Shown here: positions 37,703 to 41,244 of the stretch, one piece after another | How positions within the stretch are numbered: position 1 is the first letter of the stretch | Layout of the letters: each line of letters starts with the position of its first letter | The notes under the pieces: model-generated | Databases searched by the model: none | What the model was told of the DNA's origin: nothing | Seen by the model: only the letters and a program-made list of their open reading frames with translations | Origin: Planctomycetota bacterium | GTDB taxonomy: Bacteria > Planctomycetota > Planctomycetia > Gemmatales > Gemmataceae | Reading direction: 5' to 3' | DNA length: 41,244 nt | NCBI GenBank assembly: GCA_016191165.1 | Contig: JACPPF010000022.1 | Location: 1 to 41,244 of the forward strand | Made by a program: the position numbers and the translations under genes

Positions 37703-39088
37703 ATGAACACTGCCGACGCGACTCGTACCTCTTTGCCGATGGCGCGCCCCAAGCACGACGCCGGGATCGACTACGAACTTTTCCTGGATTGCGTTCATTG
37801 CGGCCTTTGCACCTCCGCGTGTCCGACCTACGTCGAACTGGGCGACGAAAACGACAGCCCGCGCGGGCGCATCTATCTCATGCGCGCCGTCACCGATGGC
37901 CGCATCGATCTCGACGAATCCGTGCAAAAGCATCTCGACCTGTGTCTGGATTGCCGGGCGTGCGAGTCGGCATGTCCCTCCGGCGTTCAATACGGCAAGC
38001 TGATCGAGCCGTTCCGCATTCACATGGAGAAGACGGGAACCAAGCCGGACAACCTGAGCTGGCTGCAAAAGTTCCTGCTGTATCGCTTCACGCCGTATGC
38101 GATCCGAATGCGGCTCGCGCTGGCGCCGGCGCGCGTCGCGCAGTGGACGGGTCTGGACACGCTGATGCGCAAGTCCGGGCTGTTGAATTTGATGCCGGGC
38201 TCGCTGCGGCAAATGCACGCCATGTTGCCGCCGCTCAAGGCTCACTATGGCACGATGCCCGAATGGCTTCCCGCTGAAGGGACGCGCCGGGCGCGTGTTG
38301 CCCTGTTCACGGGCTGCGCCGCCGATGCCTTCTTTCCGCAAACTAATCTTGCGACCGCGCGGGTTCTACAAAAGAACGGCTGCGACGTGTGGATTCCGCG
38401 CAAGCAGGTTTGCTGCGGAGCGCTCCACTATCATGCGGCGCTGGAAGCGCCCGCGAAGGATTTTGCTCGACAGAACCTTCACGCATTTCTTGAGCATGGG
38501 ACTGCTGGCCAATCTCAACCCGCCGGATCTGCGAACGCCAGGCCGCAAGCGGCGTGGCAAGATTTCGATGCGATCATCGTCAACGCCGCCGGGTGCGGGG
38601 CGATGCTCAAGGATTATGGTCACCTGTTCCACGATTCCCCTGACGCAGACCGCGCGGCGATCTTCGCGAAGAAGGTGAAAGACATCAGCGAGTTCCTGAT
38701 CGACCTCGGCCCCGTCGCGCCGACGCATCCCTGGAAGGTGAAGGCAGCGTACCACGACGCGTGCCATCTTTGCCACGGGCAACAGATACGCAAGCAGCCC
38801 AGGCAGCTTCTGGAGATGATCCCGGAGTTGCAACTCGTGCCGCTCAATGAAAGCGAAATCTGCTGCGGCGCCGCGGGGAGCTACAATCTCACGCAACCCG
38901 AGATGGCGGAACGCCTCGGCGAACGCAAGGCAAGGAACGTGCTCGACACCAGCGCCGACGCGGTGCTGTCAGGAAATGTCGGGTGCCTGATTCAACTCGG
39001 CCGCTATTTGCGCGAAAAGAAACCGGGGTTGACCGTCGCCCATCCGATCGACGCGCTGTGGGCGAGTTATTCCGGCGAACCAATGTGA
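37703..39088 (+). CDS. glcF: Glycolate oxidase iron-sulfur subunit GlcF
   Basis: The 461-residue protein carries two 4Fe-4S motifs: Cys 30, 33, 36 and 40 (CVHCGLCTSACP) and Cys 81, 84, 87 and 91 (CLDCRACESACP). It also has the two cysteine-rich CCG domains (QVCCGALHYH and SEICCGAAGSYN, each with upstream TGC or DAC pieces: LFTGCAADAF, YHDACHLCHG). GlcF accepts electrons from GlcD and gives them to the quinone pool at the membrane. Odd is an insertion at about 277-295 (AGQSQPAGSANARPQAAWQD), whose DNA at 38531-38552 matches the arm of palindromic repeat family A. The frame stays open. ATG 37703 is chosen because it begins the typical GlcF N-terminus; 37646 is also in frame. Confidence 0.92.
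   Translation: MNTADATRTSLPMARPKHDAGIDYELFLDCVHCGLCTSACPTYVELGDENDSPRGRIYLMRAVTDGRIDLDESVQKHLDLCLDCRACESACPSGVQYGKLIEPFRIHMEKTGTKPDNLSWLQKFLLYRFTPYAIRMRLALAPARVAQWTGLDTLMRKSGLLNLMPGSLRQMHAMLPPLKAHYGTMPEWLPAEGTRRARVALFTGCAADAFFPQTNLATARVLQKNGCDVWIPRKQVCCGALHYHAALEAPAKDFARQNLHAFLEHGTAGQSQPAGSANARPQAAWQDFDAIIVNAAGCGAMLKDYGHLFHDSPDADRAAIFAKKVKDISEFLIDLGPVAPTHPWKVKAAYHDACHLCHGQQIRKQPRQLLEMIPELQLVPLNESEICCGAAGSYNLTQPEMAERLGERKARNVLDTSADAVLSGNVGCLIQLGRYLREKKPGLTVAHPIDALWASYSGEPM
38531..38552. repeat. Half copy of palindromic repeat family A inside glcF
   Basis: GCGAACGCCAGGCCGCAAGC plus GG matches the right arm of copy 2 (27354-27375) at all but one base. No matching left arm is found upstream in glcF. 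The three-frame reading stays open, giving ANARPQA in the protein. Confidence 0.7.
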
Positions 39089-39344
39089 CCGAACCCAGCT
39101 TAGCGGCCGTTTTGCGCGGCCAATCTTTGCCCGCTTTTTTTTAGCTTGGCATACATCCTCGTCACGAAGTTTAGGAATTCGCCTCATTTTTCCCTGGGAG
39201 AAAGAACCACATTGTCCAGAAACGTTGGGCTTGCCGTTGTCCGGGGTTGATTCCCGCCCAACCGGTGCGCTAAGATTCAATAGGAAAGGCGATTCGAGCC
39301 CAACAGGACAAATCCAAGGCACACAAGAGAAGGAGGAACGAAGC

Positions 39345-39953
39345 ATGTCACGCAAATACCTCTTGATCCCGGCGATCCTGAGCCTGACGCTTTTGTTGGC
39401 GACAGCTGATTTCGCACAGGCGCAGCGGCGCGGCGGCGCGGGCCGAGGCAGGGGCGGGTACATTTCTCGCTCCTATTACCCGCGTACCTATTCTCGCTCC
39501 TATTACCCGCGTACCTATTCTCGCTCCTATTCGCCTTATCGGTATGGCGGCTACGGCACCACCTGGTTCCCCGGCGGGTGGTACGGTTACGGGGCCTATC
39601 GCCGCTACGGCGGCTACGGGTATCCGGGCATCGGTTATGGTCGCTACATGACCTACCCGACCACGTCATACTATGCCCCCACGTATGTTCAGCCGGCGCC
39701 GGTCAACATCGGGCATGTGCGAATTCTGGTGCCGACCCGTGGCGTGCAGGTTTGGGTGAACGGGAACCTGTTGCTGCAGAACGGCACGACACGCCTGTTT
39801 CGCACGGCGCCTCTTGACCCGGGTGTCTCCGGCAGTTACCGGATCCGCGCGTCCTGGATGGAAGGCACCCAACGGGTGATTCAGGAGCGCGTCGTCAACG
39901 TCAGTGCGGGCCAGACCATCGTGGTCGATTTCACGCAAGTCCCGAGGCAGTAG
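39345..39953 (+). CDS. Secreted TIGR03000-domain protein, Tyr/Arg-rich
   Basis: The 202-residue protein starts at ATG 39345 behind GGAGG and has a signal peptide (RKYLLIPAILSLTLLLATADFAQA). The middle is low complexity: two and a half copies of SRSYYPRTY (27-bp DNA repeats around 39465-39530) and many GY and YGG turns. The C-terminal 75 residues (VRILVPTRGVQVWVNGNLLL ... RLFRTAPLDPG ... YRIRASWMEG ... VVNVSAGQTIVVDF) match the planctomycete TIGR03000 domain, a PEGA-like beta fold. It is probably an envelope protein; its ligand is unknown. It is followed by a terminator. Confidence 0.88.
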   Translation: MSRKYLLIPAILSLTLLLATADFAQAQRRGGAGRGRGGYISRSYYPRTYSRSYYPRTYSRSYSPYRYGGYGTTWFPGGWYGYGAYRRYGGYGYPGIGYGRYMTYPTTSYYAPTYVQPAPVNIGHVRILVPTRGVQVWVNGNLLLQNGTTRLFRTAPLDPGVSGSYRIRASWMEGTQRVIQERVVNVSAGQTIVVDFTQVPRQ

Positions 39954-39994
39954 GTCCGGCGTAAATAGCGCAGTCGAAAGGCGCAAGTTGGTCA

Positions 39995-40029
39995 GGTCGG
40001 CGCCCCGGCGGGTCCGCCGACCTTTTTTT
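39995..40029 (+). terminator. Rho-independent terminator
   Basis: Stem GGTCGGCG (39995-40002) and CGCCGACC (40015-40022), 12-base loop, then seven T (40023-40029). It lies 42 bases after the TIGR03000 stop and is the clearest intrinsic terminator in the window. Confidence 0.88.
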
Positions 40030-40105
40030 GATGCACGCACAAGCTGAAATATTGGTCCATTCGCTTGATTGCCTGCATTTTCGATTCACCTCAATGGAGG
40101 TTTGA

Positions 40106-40135
40106 TTGCTCCTTGGGCATTGGAACGGCTATAAT
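40106..40135 (+). promoter_or_regulatory. Probable promoter of the second TIGR03000 gene
   Basis: A perfect TATAAT at 40130-40135 is preceded at 18 bases by TTGCTC (40106-40111). It is downstream of the terminator and about 60 bases ahead of ATG 40197. The -35 match is partial. Confidence 0.4.
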
Positions 40136-40196
40136 TTACGTGGATGGACCCATTTCGCCATTCTCATCGCCACCACTTTTATGGGGGTGCCTCGCC

Positions 40197-40904
40197 ATGC
40201 TTCAGCGGTCGTTTTTTGCATTCGTATTCCTGGCCCTGTTCGGATTGCTCGCCACGGCGGATCTGGCGACGGCGCAAAAGGGAGGTGGCGGGCGCGGCGG
40301 CGGTGGCGGCCGAGGAGGTGGCGGCGCCAAGGTCGGCGGTGGCTCACGCGGCGGCGCTCCCATCCAGCGCGGCGGCGTCTATCCCGGCGCGGGCGCCTAT
40401 CGCGGCGGCGTCTATCCGGGCGCGGGCGGCTATCGCGGCGGCTACTACGGTCGGGGATTTGGCTACGGCGGCATCTATTTCGGCAGCCCCTACTACGACG
40501 GATTTTACGGCGGCCTGGGTGGCTATGGCTCCGGTTTTGGAATCGGGAGCTACTACTCCAGCCCATTTCTCTATTCATCTCCCCCTTACTACTACGGCAC
40601 CCCGCGGTATTCCTTCTATCCCGAACCGTCGGCCCCTCAAGTTATCCAGCCGGTTGTTCCGGTCAGCAATGCCGCCAGCATCCGCGTACTCGTTCCTGAC
40701 GGCCAGGCCAAGGTTTTCTTCGATGGCAACCCCACCAAACAGAACGGCGTCGATCGGCTCTTCCATACCCCGGACCTTGCCCCGAAGGGCGGACCCTATT
40801 CCTATCGGATTCGCGCGACCTGGAAAAACGGCGCCGAAGATATGATCCAAGAACGCGTCGTCGTCGTTACGCCGGGCAAGACCTCAATCGCTGATTTTCG
40901 CTAG
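40197..40904 (+). CDS. Secreted TIGR03000-domain protein, Gly-rich
   Basis: The 235-residue protein starts at ATG 40197 with a signal peptide (LQRSFFAFVFLALFGLLATADLATA). Residues about 27-45 are a glycine run (GGGGRGGGGGRGGGG), then repeats GGVYPGAGAYRGG and many Gly/Tyr/Phe turns. The C-terminal 80 residues (IRVLVPDGQAKVFFDGNPTK ... RLFHTPDLAP ... YSYRIRATWKNG ... RVVVVTPGKTSIADF) are the TIGR03000 domain. It is a paralogue of the upstream gene with a different low-complexity part, likely in the same compartment. Alternative in-frame start 40065 lacks a ribosome site. Confidence 0.88.
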   Translation: MLQRSFFAFVFLALFGLLATADLATAQKGGGGRGGGGGRGGGGAKVGGGSRGGAPIQRGGVYPGAGAYRGGVYPGAGGYRGGYYGRGFGYGGIYFGSPYYDGFYGGLGGYGSGFGIGSYYSSPFLYSSPPYYYGTPRYSFYPEPSAPQVIQPVVPVSNAASIRVLVPDGQAKVFFDGNPTKQNGVDRLFHTPDLAPKGGPYSYRIRATWKNGAEDMIQERVVVVTPGKTSIADFR

Positions 40905-41244
40905 ACCGACCACGTTTCAGCGTTGATCCGATTTGCTTGCGTTTTGTATAATATCTCCAGCGAATACCGCCACTACCGTGGTGGTTTTCCCCTTCTTGAA
41001 GCAGGTCAGGCTCTTCAGCCTGACGATTTGTCAAGAAGTAGGTCAGGCTTTCCAGCCTGACGTTTTCGCGGGGCGCGTCAGGCTGGAAAGCTTGACGATT
41101 TGTCAAGAAGTAGGTCAGGCTTTCCAGCCTGACGTTTTCGCGGGGCGTGTCAGGCTGGAAAGCCTGACGATTTGTCAAGAAGTAGGTCAGGCTTTCCAGC
41201 CTGACGTTTTCGCGGGGCGTGTCAGGCTGGAAAGCCTGACCTAC
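40905..41244. repeat. 72-bp tandem repeat of palindromes at the window end
   Basis: The first 85 bases are plain sequence. From about 41003 a unit with a 72-bp period (GGTCAGG at 41041, 41113 and 41185) is repeated to the window edge. Each unit contains GTCAGGCTTTCCAGCCTGAC and the near-inverse GTCAGGCTGGAAAGCCTGAC, with GTTTTCGCGGGGCG between and GATTTGTCAAGAAGTAG after. Because 72 is divisible by three, an open frame exists on the minus strand, but it has no protein character. The array continues beyond the window. Confidence 0.85.

Noticed and set aside
39101..39142. Terminator after glcF
   Set aside because: GGCCG/CGGCC gives only a five-base stem and the T-run lies about 20 bases further on, so it is not convincing.
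41003..41244. CRISPR array
   Set aside because: The whole 72-bp unit is repeated, with no unique spacers and no cas genes.

Overview
The window looks like a piece of a large, GC-rich planctomycete chromosome, most likely a Gemmata-type member of the Gemmataceae. I infer this from the gene families present: two DUF1501 proteins with twin-arginine-like leaders, a DUF1080 protein, a Uma2-family protein, two TIGR03000-type secreted proteins, a YXWGXW-repeat protein, a TTDxGL-type leucine-rich-repeat protein, and many short palindromic intergenic repeats. No rRNA, tRNA, CRISPR array, transposase or phage gene was seen.

Layout. Positions 1-5.6 kb hold the tail of an unidentified gene, a response regulator with an HD-GYP output domain, a Uma2 protein, and a small accessory cluster. 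That cluster contains a frameshifted membrane protein, a HYD1-type ADP-ribosyltransferase-like protein, a DUF6881-like protein, a DUF1501 protein and a VapBC-like pair. Positions 5.6-16 kb carry mostly secreted or surface proteins: a kelch-type propeller, a second DUF1501, a LamG domain split by a propeller-like repeat block, an alpha/beta hydrolase, a class 3 lipase, an LRR gene with an in-frame TGA, a DUF1080 protein and a YXWGXW protein. They are separated by arrays of short palindromes.

Positions 16.2-32.6 kb form one long plus-strand locus for a type II secretion or type IV pilus-like machine: a GspE/PilB ATPase, a PilT-like ATPase, a second GspE/PilB ATPase, a GspF/PilC platform protein and six (pseudo)pilins. 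The pilins run in a GspG, G-like, H, I, J, K order and end in a 1336-residue GspK/PilX-like protein. The secretin, the GspL/M-type parts and the prepilin peptidase are not in the window. Palindromic repeats sit at most of the pilin junctions.

Positions 32.9-34.5 kb hold a small zinc-ribbon protein and a tightly coupled two-gene unit whose second product carries a HEPN-like R-x4-H motif. Positions 34.5-39.1 kb encode a glycolate oxidase-type complex (GlcD, a small membrane protein, GlcE, GlcF) that would oxidise glycolate or a related 2-hydroxy acid. Positions 39.3-40.9 kb encode two Gly/Tyr-rich TIGR03000 proteins, and the window ends in a 72-bp tandem array of palindromes.

The parts most worth following are the ART/DUF6881 pair, the HEPN pair, the secretion/pilus locus with its very large minor pilin, and a palindromic repeat family that also appears, as a half copy, inside the glcF reading frame.
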